Of a stretch of DNA of 64,000 nucleotides, positions 49,938 through 58,317 are shown piece after piece; the stretch's first letter is position 1; each line of letters starts with the position of its first letter. The notes beneath the pieces were generated by a model. That model was not told where the DNA came from. It worked only from the letters and a program-made list of their open reading frames with translations, and ran no database searches. The position numbers and the translations under genes are program-made. The stretch comes from Agromyces aurantiacus (GTDB taxonomy: Bacteria; Actinomycetota; Actinomycetes; Actinomycetales; Microbacteriaceae): positions 1,116,001 to 1,180,000 of the forward strand of contig NZ_JAFBBW010000001.1 of the NCBI RefSeq assembly GCF_016907355.1, in the 5' to 3' direction.

Positions 49938-52032
49938 GGCGCCCGACCGGACGACGACGGCCACCCTGGACCGCCGGTGGGTGTGCCTGGCGACGCTCGG
50001 GCCGATCGGCCTCGCGTCACTCGCCTACATCGTCGTCGTGCGGGGGTTCGTCGACGCCGGGGTCACCGACGAGCACGGCCTCGCGTGGCCGCTGCTCGGC
50101 GCCCTGCCGCTCTTCGTGTTCGGGATGTGGCTGCTCACGGTGTCGGCGTCGCGGATCGCGCTCCTCATCGCGCTCGGGGCGACCGCGATGCTCGTCGGCT
50201 CGGCCTACGAGACGTTCGTCAACCACAACCTCGCGATCCTCACGCAGCCGTGGTTCCCGCTCTTCAACGTCGTCGGGCTCACGGCCGACGCCATGGCGAC
50301 GTCGGCGCTGCTGATCGTGTTCGCCACGTTCCCCGACGGCGTGCCCGAGCGCCGATGGGAGCGGATCGCCGTCGTGTTCATGTGGACCCCGGTGCTCGTG
50401 GGCCCGCTCACCCTCCTCACGACGCCCCACGTCGTGACGCCGATGTACCTGGGCTTCACCGGGGAGGCCTTCCCGAACCCGTTCGCCGTGCCCTGGCTGG
50501 AGTGGGCCGCGCCCGCGGTGGCGTCCCTCGTCGTGCAGCCGTGGCCGGCGGTCGTGCTCGGGTTCGCCGTGCTCGTCTCGCGGGCGGTGTTCGGCACGCC
50601 CGACGTGCGGGCCCGCACGCGGGTCATGGCGCTGACCGTCGCCGCGGCGATGCTGGTCTTCGCGGCGTGGTCGTTCCTGCCCGACCTGCCGGTCGTCGAG
50701 GTCGCCGTGTACGCATCGATGATCGCGATCCCGGTCGCGGCGATCCACGGCATCCTCCGCTACGGCGCGTTCGACATCGGACCGGGGGAGCGGGGCGCCC
50801 GGGTCGAGCGCTCGTCGAACCTCCTCATCACCGTCGTGTACGCCGCGGGGGTCGCGACGCCCGCGGTGCTGCTCGTGCCGCCGCTCCAGGCCGTGCCCGC
50901 GATCCTGCTCACGACGCTGCTCGCCGTCGCGCTGCTGCCGGTGCGGGGATGGATGCAGCGGCGCCTGCACCGCGCCCTGTTCGGCGACCGCGAGCGCCAG
51001 TTCGGCGTGCTCAGCGAGCTCGGCGCGCGCCTCGAGCAGGCGGGGGATCCGGGAGACCTGCTCGCGCACCTCGCCTCGGCGGTGCGCGACGGACTGGACG
51101 CCTCGTGGGTGCGCATCCGGCTGGCCGGCGCCGACGGCGCGTTCGCCGACTCGCCCGTCGGCGTCGCAGGGGCCGCCGACGGACCCGGCTCCGGTCCGGC
51201 CGGCGAGCCCGCGCTGTCGTGCGACCTGGTGCGGGGCGACGAGCGGCTCGGCCGCATCGACGTCGGCCCGAGGCGCCGGGGCGAGTACGGCGACGCGGAG
51301 CGGACGCTGCTGCGGACGGTCGCGGGCCAGGCCGCGGCATCCGTCGCGAACGTGGGCCTCACCGCGCAGCTGGCCGAGCAGCTCGACGAGCTGACCGCCT
51401 CGCGTGAGCGGCTCGTGGCCGCGCAGGACGACGAGCGCCGCCGCCTCGAGCGCGACCTGCACGACGGGATCCAGCAGGACATCGTCGCGCAGATCGCGGG
51501 CCTGCGCCTGGCGCGGAACCGGCTCGAACGAGGCGAGCTCGCACCGGACGAGCTCGCCGAGCTGCAGGACCACGCCCGCGAGACGCTGACCGAGCTGCGC
51601 GAGCTCGCGCGCGGCATCCACCCGCCCGTGCTCAGCGACAACGGGCTCGTCGCGGCCGTCGAGTCGGGCGTCGCCCGGTACCCCATCCCGCTCGACGTCG
51701 AGGCGGATGCCGCGGTGCGGGCCGAACGCTACCCCGAGGAGGTCGAGACCACGGCGTACTACGTGGTGCGCGAGGCCCTCGCGAACACCGCGAAGCACGC
51801 GCATGCGACGCACGCGTCGGTCGGGCTCGCGCGTGACGACGGGCACCTGCGCATCGCGATCAGCGACGACGGGTGCGGCATCGAGCCGGGCGTCGCAGGC
51901 GTCTCCCACGGCGGCCTCGCGAACATCCGCGACCGGGTCGCCGCGCTGCGCGGCACGATCTCGATCGCGCCGAACCGCCCATCGGGCACGATGGTGCTCG
52001 TGGAACTGCCGGTGGGGGAACGCGATGGATGA
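49930..52032 (+). CDS. Membrane sensor histidine kinase (NarX/LuxR-coupled type), second copy
   Basis: A 700-residue paralogue of the preceding kinase with the same layout: multi-helix N-terminus, YGAFDIGPGERGARV, ALFGDRERQFGVL, GAF-like region, His511 in RRLERDLHDGIQQDIVAQIAGL and SDDGCGIEPGVAGVSHGGLANIRDRV. The catalytic cores are nearly identical while the membrane domains differ more, so the sensed signals probably differ. Translation starts at TTG 49930 inside the previous gene with GGGAGGGGAG upstream, a rare start codon suggesting tight coupling. Confidence 0.92.
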   Translation: MAEAPDRTTTATLDRRWVCLATLGPIGLASLAYIVVVRGFVDAGVTDEHGLAWPLLGALPLFVFGMWLLTVSASRIALLIALGATAMLVGSAYETFVNHNLAILTQPWFPLFNVVGLTADAMATSALLIVFATFPDGVPERRWERIAVVFMWTPVLVGPLTLLTTPHVVTPMYLGFTGEAFPNPFAVPWLEWAAPAVASLVVQPWPAVVLGFAVLVSRAVFGTPDVRARTRVMALTVAAAMLVFAAWSFLPDLPVVEVAVYASMIAIPVAAIHGILRYGAFDIGPGERGARVERSSNLLITVVYAAGVATPAVLLVPPLQAVPAILLTTLLAVALLPVRGWMQRRLHRALFGDRERQFGVLSELGARLEQAGDPGDLLAHLASAVRDGLDASWVRIRLAGADGAFADSPVGVAGAADGPGSGPAGEPALSCDLVRGDERLGRIDVGPRRRGEYGDAERTLLRTVAGQAAASVANVGLTAQLAEQLDELTASRERLVAAQDDERRRLERDLHDGIQQDIVAQIAGLRLARNRLERGELAPDELAELQDHARETLTELRELARGIHPPVLSDNGLVAAVESGVARYPIPLDVEADAAVRAERYPEEVETTAYYVVREALANTAKHAHATHASVGLARDDGHLRIAISDDGCGIEPGVAGVSHGGLANIRDRVAALRGTISIAPNRPSGTMVLVELPVGERDG

Positions 52033-52714
52033 TCAGCGCACGCTCCGCGTCGTCATCGCGGAGGACAACTACCTCGTGCGCGAGGGCGTGCGGCGCCTGC
52101 TCGAGGACTCCGGCGAGATCGACGTGGTCGCGGGCACCGGCGACGCCGCCGAACTGCTCGACGCGGTGCGGCGGTTCTCGCCCGACGCGGTGCTCACCGA
52201 CATCCGGATGCCGCCCGGCCACCACATGGAGGGCATCGAAGCCGCCCGGGAGATCCGCGCCGCGCACCCCGACACGGGCGTCGTCGTGCTGTCGCAGCAC
52301 GCCGACGAGAGCTACGCGCTCGCGCTGTTCGCCGACGGCTCGGCGGGGCTCGGCTACCTGCTGAAGGACCGGATCGGCGACCTCGAGGACCTCGTCCACG
52401 CCCTGCGCGAGGTGCGCGCCGGCGGCTCGGTCATCGACCCGCAGATCGTCGACACGCTCGTGCGGCGACGGAGCGCGGCCGCGTCGAGCCCGCTCGCGGC
52501 GCTGTCGCCGCGCGAGCTCGAGGTGCTGCGTGAGATGGCCCGCGGCCGCACGAACGCGGGCATCGAGCAGTCGCTGTTCCTGTCGTCGTCGACCGTCGAG
52601 AAGCACGTCAACGCGATCTTCACGAAGCTGCGCCTGCCCGAGAGCGGCGTGCACCGTCGGGTCGCCGCGGTGCTGGCGTTCCTCCAGGACGGCGGCGCGA
52701 ACGCGCCCGAGTGA
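52025..52714 (+). CDS. NarL/LuxR-type response regulator
   Basis: A 229-residue regulator: receiver domain (about 7-130) with acidic IAEDNYLVREG, phosphoacceptor Asp59 in DAVLTDIRMPP and Lys in LGYLLKDRIGDL, and a LuxR-type helix-turn-helix (about 165-225: LSPRELEVLREMARGRTNAGIEQSLFLSSSTVEKHVNAIFTKL). ATG 52025 overlaps the second kinase by 8 bp. Both kinases presumably feed this single regulator; its targets cannot be read from the sequence. Confidence 0.94.
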   Translation: MDDQRTLRVVIAEDNYLVREGVRRLLEDSGEIDVVAGTGDAAELLDAVRRFSPDAVLTDIRMPPGHHMEGIEAAREIRAAHPDTGVVVLSQHADESYALALFADGSAGLGYLLKDRIGDLEDLVHALREVRAGGSVIDPQIVDTLVRRRSAAASSPLAALSPRELEVLREMARGRTNAGIEQSLFLSSSTVEKHVNAIFTKLRLPESGVHRRVAAVLAFLQDGGANAPE

Positions 52715-52716
52715 GC

Positions 52717-53721
52717 TCAGCGCCCGGCCGGCTCGTGCACCTGCACGGCTGCGCCGACGAGCGGGGCGTCGTCGCCGAGCGCGGCGCGCACGACGCGCAG
52801 GTCGCGCGCCGCCGGGAGCACGGCCACCGCGTGCGCCGCCGCCTCGACGAGCTGCACGTAGTCGTCGGCCACGCGCGAGAACCCGCCGCCGATCGCGACG
52901 ACCTCGAGGTCGAGCAGCGCGGCGCACGCGGCGATCGCGTGCCCGACGGCCTCGGCCGAGCGCCGCACGGCCCGGAGCGCGACGGGGTGGCCGGCACGGT
53001 AGTCGGCGGCGAGCGCGCGGCCGTCGAGGCCGGGCGTGCCCTCACCGGGCGTGTCCTGGCCGGGCGCGCCGAACGCGCGAGCGTCGGGCCCGCGCCATCC
53101 GTGCTCGAGCGCCCACCGCACGGTCGCCGGCCCGGCGGCGACCGCCTCGACGGTCGCGCCGACCGGGTCGCCGGCACCCGGCCGCCGCACCCAGACCTGG
53201 CCGACATGGCCGGCGTTGGCGCTCGCGCCGTGCACGACCCGGCCGTCGAGCACGATCCCGCCGCCGATGCCGGTGGAGACGACCATCGCGATGCCGTTCC
53301 GGACGCCGCGCAGCGCGCCGAACCGATGTTCGGCCATCGCGATGCAGCGGCCGTCGAGCGCGATCCGCACCGGTCCGCCGTTCGCGAAGGGCTCGACCAC
53401 GGGGGCGAGCGGGAAGTCGCGGATGCCGGGCATGTTGAGCGGTGAGATGCGCGTGCCGCCGCCGAGGAGGGGGCCGGCGCTGCCGACCCCGACGCCGACG
53501 ATGCGGTATTCCGGCGACCCCGCTCCGGCGGCGCGCTCAGCGTGCGAGGCCGAGCGCCCGCAGGCCGTCGCGATCGCGTCGGCGAACGTGTCGGGGGTCT
53601 GGCCGGGGCCGCTCGCGGTGCGGTGCCGGCTGCCCGGGACGATCCGTCCGGTGGCGTCGACGAGCGCGGCGTCGACCTTCGTGCCGCCGATGTCGACGGC
53701 GAGGGCCACGTCGATGGGCAT
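52717..53721 (-). CDS. ROK family sugar kinase/regulator-like protein without zinc motif
   Basis: The 334-residue protein has the ROK ATP/sugar fold: VALAVDIGGTKVDAALVDATG (residues 6-26), GVGVGSAGPLLGGGTRISPLNMPG and VVSTGIGGGIVLDGRVVHGASANAGHVGQVWVRR. Canonical ROK kinases have a CxCGxxGCxE zinc motif just after the GH motif; here it is RRPGAGDPVGATVEAVAAG with no cysteines. It has no N-terminal DNA-binding domain, so kinase activity on a hexose is more likely than repression. Convergent with the response regulator. Confidence 0.85.
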   Translation of the reverse strand: MPIDVALAVDIGGTKVDAALVDATGRIVPGSRHRTASGPGQTPDTFADAIATACGRSASHAERAAGAGSPEYRIVGVGVGSAGPLLGGGTRISPLNMPGIRDFPLAPVVEPFANGGPVRIALDGRCIAMAEHRFGALRGVRNGIAMVVSTGIGGGIVLDGRVVHGASANAGHVGQVWVRRPGAGDPVGATVEAVAAGPATVRWALEHGWRGPDARAFGAPGQDTPGEGTPGLDGRALAADYRAGHPVALRAVRRSAEAVGHAIAACAALLDLEVVAIGGGFSRVADDYVQLVEAAAHAVAVLPAARDLRVVRAALGDDAPLVGAAVQVHEPAGR

Positions 53722-53915
53722 GCGGCCTCCCTCGTCTCGGGGTCATCATCCCGCGTGGGAGCGCTCTCGGCGAGCACCCGCGCGTGGACGCGCCAGCGAG
53801 GCGTTCGGACACGAGCGGATAACGATCTCCGCTTCAGGCGGCCGGCGTCTTTCCTCGTGCGCGGCCGCGACCTACGATCGCTGCATTCGTCATCGCCCCT
53901 ACCGCGACGCGAAGC

Positions 53916-53953
53916 GGGCTCACGACCCGACCCGACGTCCTGGTCGTGAGCCC
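53916..53953 (-). terminator. Terminator hairpin after ectB
   Basis: GGGCTCACGACC (53916-53927) and GGTCGTGAGCCC (53942-53953) form a perfect 12-bp stem with a 14-nt loop, downstream of the ectB stop on the minus strand. It separates ectB from the ROK gene, which lies further along on the same strand. Confidence 0.75.
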
Positions 53954-53982
53954 TTCCTCGTGTCCGGAGGCGGAAACGCGGT

Positions 53983-55275
53983 TCAGGCCGCGAGGGCCGC
54001 CGCGAGGCTCTCGCGCACGATCGCGAGACCGCGCTCGAGCTCGTCCTCGGTGATGGTGAGCGCCGGCAGGAACTTCAGCACCTCGTCGAAGGCGCCCGAG
54101 GTCTCGATGACGAGCCCGCGCTGGAACGCCTCCTTCGAGACGCGGCCCGCGAGCGTGCGGTCGGCGTCGCACGCGAGCCCCTGCATCAGGCCGCGGCCAC
54201 GCGGGACGAAGCCGAGCTCGGGGTGCTCGGCGGCGATCCGCTCGAGGTGGCCGCGCAGGAGCTCGCCCTTGGCGGCGACGCCCTCGGTGAACGCCGAGTC
54301 GACCCAGTACGTCTCGAGCGCGACGCGCGCCGAGACGAACGCGAGGTTGTTGCCGCGGAACGTGCCCGTGTGGGCACCGGGCTTCCAGACATCGACGTCG
54401 GGGCGCAGCAGCACGAGCGACATCGGCAGGCCCGAGCCCGAGATCGACTTCGACACGGTCACGATGTCGGGCACGATGCCGGCGTGCTCGAAGGCGAAGA
54501 ACGTGCCCGTGCGGCCGACGCCGGCCTGGATCTCGTCGAGGATGAGGAGGATGCCGCGTTCCGCGGTGATCGCGCGCAGGCGCTGCAGCCACGGCGCGCT
54601 CGCCACGTTGATGCCGCCCTCGCCCTGCACGGCCTCGACGATGACCGCGGCGGGCAGGTCGAGACCCGAGCCCGGGTCGTCGAGCATCTTCTCGAAGAGG
54701 TCGAGCGTGTCGACGCCGGCGCCGAGGTAGCCGTCGTAGGGCAGGCGGGCGATGTCGTCGAGTCCGACGCCGGCCGCCGAGCGGTAGTGGCTGTTGCCGG
54801 TCGCGGCGAGCGCGCCCATGCTCAGGCCGTGGAACGCGTTGGTGAACGCGACGACGGTCGAGCGGCCGGTCGCCTGACGGGCGACCTTGAGCGCCGCCTC
54901 GACGGCGTTCGCGCCGGTCGGACCGGTGAACTGGAGCTTGTGGTCGAGACCGCGCGGCTCGAGCACGAGCCGCTCGAACGCCTCGATGAACGCCTTCTTG
55001 GCCGAGGTGGCCATGTCGAGGCCGTGGATGATGCCGTCGCGCTCGAGGTACTCGATGAGCGCGCGCGTGAAGGCGGGGTTGTTGTGGCCGTAGTTCAGCA
55101 CGCCCGCTCCGGCGAAGAAGTCGAGGTACTCGCGCCCGTCGGCGTCGACGAGCGTGGAGCCGGTCGCGCGGTCGAACACGGTCGGGAAGGCGCGGATGTA
55201 CCCGCGCACCTCGGACTCGCGACGGTCGAAGACGTCGAGTGCGGTGGAGGTGTCCAATGCGGTGGCGCCGCTCAT
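53983..55275 (-). CDS. ectB: Diaminobutyrate-2-oxoglutarate transaminase (EctB type)
   Basis: A 430-residue class III PLP aminotransferase. EctB features: FPTVFDRATGSTLVDADGREYLDFFAGAGVLNYGHNNP, GLDMATSAKKAFIEAF, QFTGPTGANAVEAALKVARQATGR, Asp247 in LILDEIQAGVGRTG and Lys276 in DIVTVSKSISGSGLPMS, the PLP Schiff base. It converts aspartate-semialdehyde and glutamate to 2,4-diaminobutyrate (DAB). No ectA or ectC is adjacent. In DAB-containing Microbacteriaceae, DAB is part of the peptidoglycan, so this orphan gene may serve wall synthesis. AGACTA on the plus strand (55315-55320) gives a TAGTCT -10. Confidence 0.88.
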   Translation of the reverse strand: MSGATALDTSTALDVFDRRESEVRGYIRAFPTVFDRATGSTLVDADGREYLDFFAGAGVLNYGHNNPAFTRALIEYLERDGIIHGLDMATSAKKAFIEAFERLVLEPRGLDHKLQFTGPTGANAVEAALKVARQATGRSTVVAFTNAFHGLSMGALAATGNSHYRSAAGVGLDDIARLPYDGYLGAGVDTLDLFEKMLDDPGSGLDLPAAVIVEAVQGEGGINVASAPWLQRLRAITAERGILLILDEIQAGVGRTGTFFAFEHAGIVPDIVTVSKSISGSGLPMSLVLLRPDVDVWKPGAHTGTFRGNNLAFVSARVALETYWVDSAFTEGVAAKGELLRGHLERIAAEHPELGFVPRGRGLMQGLACDADRTLAGRVSKEAFQRGLVIETSGAFDEVLKFLPALTITEDELERGLAIVRESLAAALAA

Positions 55276-55433
55276 GGCAGGCGGGCTCCTCTCGGTGAAG
55301 GGGGCGGTGCTTCGAGACTACGTCCTCCGGCCGAGTGTCGCGTGTGCGCGCCATCCGGTCGCCCGGACGGGACCTGGGTCCTCGATCGAGGGGTGCGGCG
55401 CGACTAGCGTGGCGGCAGGGGAAGGGGGCCCGC

Positions 55434-55910
55434 ATGGATGTCACCGACAACGGACCCGAGCCGAACGCGTTCGACATCGAGGCCGCGACGAAGGACAACG
55501 AGAACTACCGCACCGTCGCGTGGACCGGCAGGTACCTGCAGGTCACGCTCATGTCGATCCCGGTCGGCGAGTCGATCGGCCTCGAGGCGCATCCAGAGAC
55601 CGACCAGTTCCTGCGGCTCGACGCCGGCCGGGGCCGGGTGAAGATGGGACCCACGAAGGACGACCTCTCGTTCCAGCGGGATGTCTCGGACGGCTGGAGC
55701 ATCCAGGTGCCCGCCGGCACGTGGCACGACGTCGAGAACACGGGCGACGAGCCGCTCCAGCTGTACACCGTCTACGCCCCGGTGCACCATGCGGCCGGCG
55801 CGGTGCAGGTGACGGCCGACGACGCCGAGCGCGACGAGGAGGCCGGCGCGGACGAGCCGCCGGACTGGGCGGTCGAGCCCGAGGGCGGGGAGCCCGACCG
55901 GCACGCCTGA
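55434..55910 (+). CDS. Cupin domain protein
   Basis: The 158-residue cupin reads ATKDNENYRTVAWTGRYLQVTLMSIPVGESIGLEAHPETDQFLRLDAGRGRVKMG, then IQVPAGTWHDVENTGDEPLQLYTVYAPVHH: the two cupin motifs with one metal-site His/Glu set (EAHPETDQF and GTWHDV). It has an acidic tail of about 40 residues. Such proteins include mannose-6-phosphate isomerase-like sugar binders. Despite being next to ectB it is not EctC, which lacks this dual motif. TAGCGT (55405-55410) and GGGGAAGGGGG lie upstream. Confidence 0.87.
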   Translation: MDVTDNGPEPNAFDIEAATKDNENYRTVAWTGRYLQVTLMSIPVGESIGLEAHPETDQFLRLDAGRGRVKMGPTKDDLSFQRDVSDGWSIQVPAGTWHDVENTGDEPLQLYTVYAPVHHAAGAVQVTADDAERDEEAGADEPPDWAVEPEGGEPDRHA

Positions 55911-55921
55911 ACGGGCGACCG

Positions 55922-55950
55922 CGGTGCGGCCGTGCGCCGCGGCCGCACCG
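55922..55950. terminator. Bidirectional hairpin between convergent genes
   Basis: CGGTGCGGCC (55922-55931) and GGCCGCACCG (55941-55950) form a perfect 10-bp stem with a 9-nt loop, exactly between the cupin stop (55910) and the TetR stop (55957). Confidence 0.7.
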
Positions 55951-55956
55951 GCCCGG

Positions 55957-56652
55957 TCAGGGCGCGGACGCGGCGCGACGCCGGCGCTCGATGCCCTCGA
56001 GCAGGAGGTCGAGCCCGAACTCGAACTCCTCCTGGTCGTCGCACCAGCCGAGCGTCGAGTCGGGGTCGACGTGCGCGACCTCGGCGAGCATGGCGGCCAG
56101 ATGGGGTGCCAGCGCCGACATGGCCTCGAGCTCGGCGGGACCGGGCGTCGAGGCGTTGTCGTCGGGGCCGAGCTCCTGCACGAACCCGTACATGCGGCTG
56201 CCGAGGGCGTGCAGCGAGTGGTGGATGAGGTCGTGCGAGAGGCCGCCCGAGCGCATCAGGCCGACCACGCCGTCGACGTACCGGGCCTGCGCGGGCCCGA
56301 AGCTGCCGCGCGACTCCATCACGACCGGCACCCACGGATGGCGCAGCAGCACGCGCCGTGCCCCGAGGATGCGGGCGCGCAGGGCGGTCGCCCAGCCGGC
56401 GGGTGCCGGGGCGGCCGCGGAATCGCCGACCTCGCGCGCGATCTCCTCGAACGCGACCTCGACGACGCCGTCGAGGATCGCGCTCTTGTTGGGGAGATGG
56501 TGGTAGAGCGACATCGCCTCCACGCCGAGCTCGTCGGCGAGCGCGCGCATGGTGAGTGCGTCGAGGCCCCGGCGGTCGGCGAGGTCCATCGCGGTCTGCA
56601 GCACGCGATCGCGCGTGAGCGGCGAGCGCTGGGCGGTGCGGCTCGTCGGCAT
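55957..56652 (-). CDS. TetR family regulator (TetR-C type)
   Basis: A 231-residue regulator: PLTRDRVLQTAMDLADRRGLDALTMRALADELGVEAMSLYHHLPNKSAILDGVVEVAFEEI is the helix-turn-helix with LYHH recognition; the tetracycline-repressor-like C-terminal domain follows (GWATALRARILGARRVLLRHPWVPVVMESRGSFGPAQARYVDGVVGLM). TACCGT (complement of 56660-56665) seven bases before ATG 56652 suggests a leaderless start; GTG 56661 is the alternative. It probably binds the tandem repeat before the divergent oxidoreductase gene. Confidence 0.9.
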   Translation of the reverse strand: MPTSRTAQRSPLTRDRVLQTAMDLADRRGLDALTMRALADELGVEAMSLYHHLPNKSAILDGVVEVAFEEIAREVGDSAAAPAPAGWATALRARILGARRVLLRHPWVPVVMESRGSFGPAQARYVDGVVGLMRSGGLSHDLIHHSLHALGSRMYGFVQELGPDDNASTPGPAELEAMSALAPHLAAMLAEVAHVDPDSTLGWCDDQEEFEFGLDLLLEGIERRRRAASAP

Positions 56653-56713
56653 GTCCTCCACGGTACTCCCTCGCCTTCCCCGCTTTGCCTCTGGACGGCG
56701 CCGGGCGATGCAG

Positions 56714-56744
56714 GTATCTTACGACGTAAGGCTTACAACGTAAG
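56714..56744 (+). promoter_or_regulatory. Promoter with tandem TetR operators
   Basis: TATCTT (56714-56719) is the -10 of the oxidoreductase gene. Two 13-bp dyads follow directly: CTTACGACGTAAG (56718-56730, perfect) and CTTACAACGTAAG (56732-56744, one mismatch pair at the centre), spaced by one base. They cover the transcription start, a classical repressor position, and the TetR gene diverges. Confidence 0.75.
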
Positions 56745-56754
56745 GGAGTTCGTC

Positions 56755-57783
56755 ATGACCGATTCCGAGACCGCGACCGCGGCATCCGCACCCACCCGCG
56801 CGACCACCATGCGGGCCGCCGTCGTCGACCGCTTCGGCGGCCCTGAGCACGTCCGCGTCGACCGGGTGCCGAAGCCCGAACCCGCGGCCGACGAGGTGCT
56901 CGTGCGCGTGCGCGCCGCCACGGTGAGCGTGGCCGACCACCGGCTCCGCGCCCGCGACATCCCGCGCGGCCTGTCGCTGCTGGTCGCGCCGACGATCGGC
57001 CTGTTCCGTCCGCGCGTGCACGTGCTCGGCATGGACGTCGCGGGCGTCGTCGAGTCGGTCGGCTCCGCCGTCACGCGGTTCGCGCCCGGCGACGAGGTGA
57101 TCGCGATGCTGGGCTCGCGCATGGGCGGCCACGCCGAGTACGTCGCCGTCCCGCAGGGCGGCGACATCCCACGGAAGCCGGCGACCCTGTCGTTCGAGGA
57201 GGCCGCGGCGATCGTGTTCGGCGGCCACACGGCCATGCGGTACCTGGCGCGCGTCGAGCTCCGGCCCGGCGCGGAGGTGCTCGTCAACGGCGCGTCGGGC
57301 GCGGTCGGCATCGCGGCGGTGCAGCTCGCCGCCCGACGTGGTGCGCGCGTCACGGCCGTCACGAGCGCACGGAACGCCGCGCTCGTTCGCGCCAACGGCG
57401 CGAGCCGGGTCGTCGATCACGAGCGGGAGGACTTCGCCGCAGGCGCTTCGGGCGCCTACGACGTCATCGTCGAGTGCGCGGGCACGGCGCCGTTCCCGCG
57501 CGTGCGGCACCTGATCCGGCCGGGTGGAGCGCTGCTGCAGGTGATCGCCGACCTCGGCGACATGCTCGCCGCGCCCTGGCGGTCACGCCGCAGCGGCATC
57601 CTCGTGACCTCGACCGGCGATCGGGTCGGGCCCGACGGGATGCAGCGGCTCGCCGAACTCGCGGAGGCGGGCGACATCCGGCCGGTCATCGATCGCGTGG
57701 TCGAGCTCGACGGCATCGTCGACGCGCACCGCTACGTCGACACCGGGCGCAAGCGCGGGAGCGTCGTGGTGCGGCTCGGGTGA
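56755..57783 (+). CDS. NAD(P)-dependent medium-chain oxidoreductase (zinc-free)
   Basis: A 342-residue MDR: TTMRAAVVDRFGGPEHVRVDRVPKPEPAADEVLVRVRAATVSVADHRLRARD, MDVAGVVESVGSAVTRFAPGDEVIAM and VLVNGASGAVGIAAVQLAARRGARVTAVTSARNAALVRANGA. No zinc cysteines, so quinone- or enone-reductase-like. AAGGGAG six bases before ATG 56755. Tandem operators indicate repression by the adjacent TetR, typical of an enzyme induced by its toxic substrate. Confidence 0.9.
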   Translation: MTDSETATAASAPTRATTMRAAVVDRFGGPEHVRVDRVPKPEPAADEVLVRVRAATVSVADHRLRARDIPRGLSLLVAPTIGLFRPRVHVLGMDVAGVVESVGSAVTRFAPGDEVIAMLGSRMGGHAEYVAVPQGGDIPRKPATLSFEEAAAIVFGGHTAMRYLARVELRPGAEVLVNGASGAVGIAAVQLAARRGARVTAVTSARNAALVRANGASRVVDHEREDFAAGASGAYDVIVECAGTAPFPRVRHLIRPGGALLQVIADLGDMLAAPWRSRRSGILVTSTGDRVGPDGMQRLAELAEAGDIRPVIDRVVELDGIVDAHRYVDTGRKRGSVVVRLG

Positions 57784-57801
57784 GCCGCCGCGCGTGAGAC
57801 A

Positions 57802-58317
57802 GTGTCGGACGTGACCTCCGACCCGCTCCCGATCTCCGACACCCTCCACGCATCCGGCGACGCCTTCACGCTCCGGCGCGCCCGGCCCGACGACGTCGAG
57901 GCGCTCGTGCGGCTGATCGCGGCCGACTCGCTGCGCGCCGCCGAGTTCGGCTTCACCGACGCCGACCTCGCGAGCTATGCCCGCGCGTTCCAGGCGATCG
58001 ACGCCGACCCCGCCCAGCTCCTCGTGATCGTCGAACGCGACGGCGGCGAGCCGGCCGGAACGATGCAGCTCACGTTCATCCCCGGCCTCTCGCGCGGGGG
58101 AGCGACGCGCCTGCAGATCGAGGCCGTGCGGGTCGCCGACGACCTCCGCGGTCGCGGCGTCGGCTCCGCGATGATCCGGTGGGCCCTCGACCACGCCCGC
58201 GAGCGCGGCGCGCGCCTCGTGCAGCTCACGTCCGACGCCCGCCGCGACGACGCGCATCGCTTCTACGAGCGCCTGGGCTTCGAGGCCTCGCACGTCGGGT
58301 TCAAGCTTTACGTCTGA
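57802..58317 (+). CDS. GNAT family N-acetyltransferase
   Basis: A 171-residue acetyltransferase: FTLRRARPDDVEALVRLIAADSLRAAEFGFTDADLASYARAFQAID, then IEAVRVADDLRGRGVGSAMIRWALDHARERGARLVQLTSDARRDDAHRFYERLGFEASHVGFKL with the Q/RxxGxG/A acetyl-CoA loop (DLRGRGVGSAMI). GTG 57811 is an alternative start. The last ten bases overlap the convergent symporter gene. Confidence 0.88.
   Translation: MSDVTSDPLPISDTLHASGDAFTLRRARPDDVEALVRLIAADSLRAAEFGFTDADLASYARAFQAIDADPAQLLVIVERDGGEPAGTMQLTFIPGLSRGGATRLQIEAVRVADDLRGRGVGSAMIRWALDHARERGARLVQLTSDARRDDAHRFYERLGFEASHVGFKLYV

Noticed and set aside
53834..55498. Second long minus-strand frame across ectB
   Set aside because: Arg/Ala-rich shadow; the ectB frame has the PLP lysine and all class III motifs.
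53983..55910. Ectoine biosynthesis cluster
   Set aside because: Only ectB is present; the neighbouring cupin has general cupin motifs and ectA and ectC are missing.
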